In this document: positions 6,435 through 6,521 of the stretch, one piece after another
Numbering within the stretch: the first letter of the stretch is position 1
Layout of the letters: each line of letters opens with the position of its first letter
Assembly: GCA_903907305.1 (NCBI GenBank)
Contig: CAIVNT010000300.1
Coordinates: 1 to 6,521, forward strand
Reading direction: 5' to 3'
Length of the DNA stretch: 6,521 nt
Source of the DNA: an uncultured Ignavibacteriota bacterium
Lineage (GTDB): Bacteria; Bacteroidota; Ignavibacteria; UBA10030; UBA8401
The notes under the pieces: model-generated
What the model was told of the DNA's origin: nothing
The model's input: the letters and a program-made list of their open reading frames with translations, nothing else
The model's database searches: none
Translations under genes and position numbers: made by a program

Positions 6435-6470
6435 AGAGCTCTTGATCTTCATACATTAAATATTAAACCG

Positions 6471-6521
6471 ATGATCACCCGAACATTGTTCATCCTTTTT
6501 GTATTCGCGCCCCTTCTCCAT
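6471..6521 (+). CDS. Start of a probable exported or membrane protein, cut by the window end
   Basis: An ATG at 6471 opens a frame that stays open to the window end and gives 17 residues, MITRTLFILFVFAPLLH. One arginine and then a hydrophobic run look like a signal peptide or membrane anchor. The leader (TATTAAACCG) has no clear Shine-Dalgarno sequence, as with the TolC-like gene before it. Its position 183 bases after that gene and on the same strand would suit another envelope or efflux component, but the family cannot be told. A hydrophobic N-terminus argues against it being the missing cytoplasmic ATPase. Confidence 0.5.
   Translation, partial: MITRTLFILFVFAPLLH

Noticed and set aside
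6243..6452. A - strand open frame over the end of the channel gene and the following repeat.
   Set aside because: It is mostly made of the inverted repeat and an A/T-rich tail, with no recognisable protein features.
585..6470. The repeats were considered as CRISPR arrays, insertion sequences or attachment sites.
   Set aside because: There are no regularly spaced repeats with unique spacers, no transposase or integrase, and no target-site duplications visible.

Overview
The window looks like chromosomal DNA of a Gram-negative bacterium. It encodes a TolC-type outer-membrane protein, a periplasmic adaptor and a MacB-type permease, and it has moderate GC with AT-rich gaps. Protein style, the mixed use of Shine-Dalgarno sequences and short dispersed palindromes in the gaps suggest the Bacteroidota/Chlorobiota (Ignavibacteria-like) side of the FCB group. 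That placement is an inference from recollection, not a search result.

All confident genes are on the + strand. From the left they are: a GNAT N-acetyltransferase (66-584); a DUF1460-family N-acetylmuramoyl-L-alanine amidase-like protein with a twin-arginine-like signal (746-1630); a membrane-anchored HlyD/MacA-type adaptor (1860-3152); a MacB/FtsX-type ABC permease (3149-4555) that shares four bases with the adaptor gene; a TolC-family outer-membrane efflux protein (4833-6287); and the first 17 codons of another probably exported protein (6471 to the window end).

The adaptor, permease and outer-membrane channel together make a MacAB-TolC-like tripartite export machine. The permease spans the inner membrane and works mechanically on periplasmic substrate, the adaptor bridges the periplasm, and the TolC-like protein forms the exit duct. 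The permease has no fused ATPase domain, and no ATPase gene is visible in the window, so the nucleotide-binding subunit must be encoded elsewhere. The substrate cannot be read from the sequence. The two upstream genes look independent.

The gaps are the most unusual part. Each of the four gaps contains a different kind of palindromic or repeated DNA: AT-rich permuted 14-bp modules at 601-725; a perfect 10-bp-stem hairpin at 1675-1697; GGAT-rich short repeats plus three CATTCTGAG/GAAGAATCT-type units at 4564-4798; and a long imperfect inverted repeat with nested hairpins at 6316-6434. These look like dispersed intergenic repeat families. An open frame on the - strand (1643-1861) has coding-like codons and is left as an uncertain candidate. 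I found no tRNA, rRNA, CRISPR array, transposase or phage gene, and no convincing new multi-gene system.
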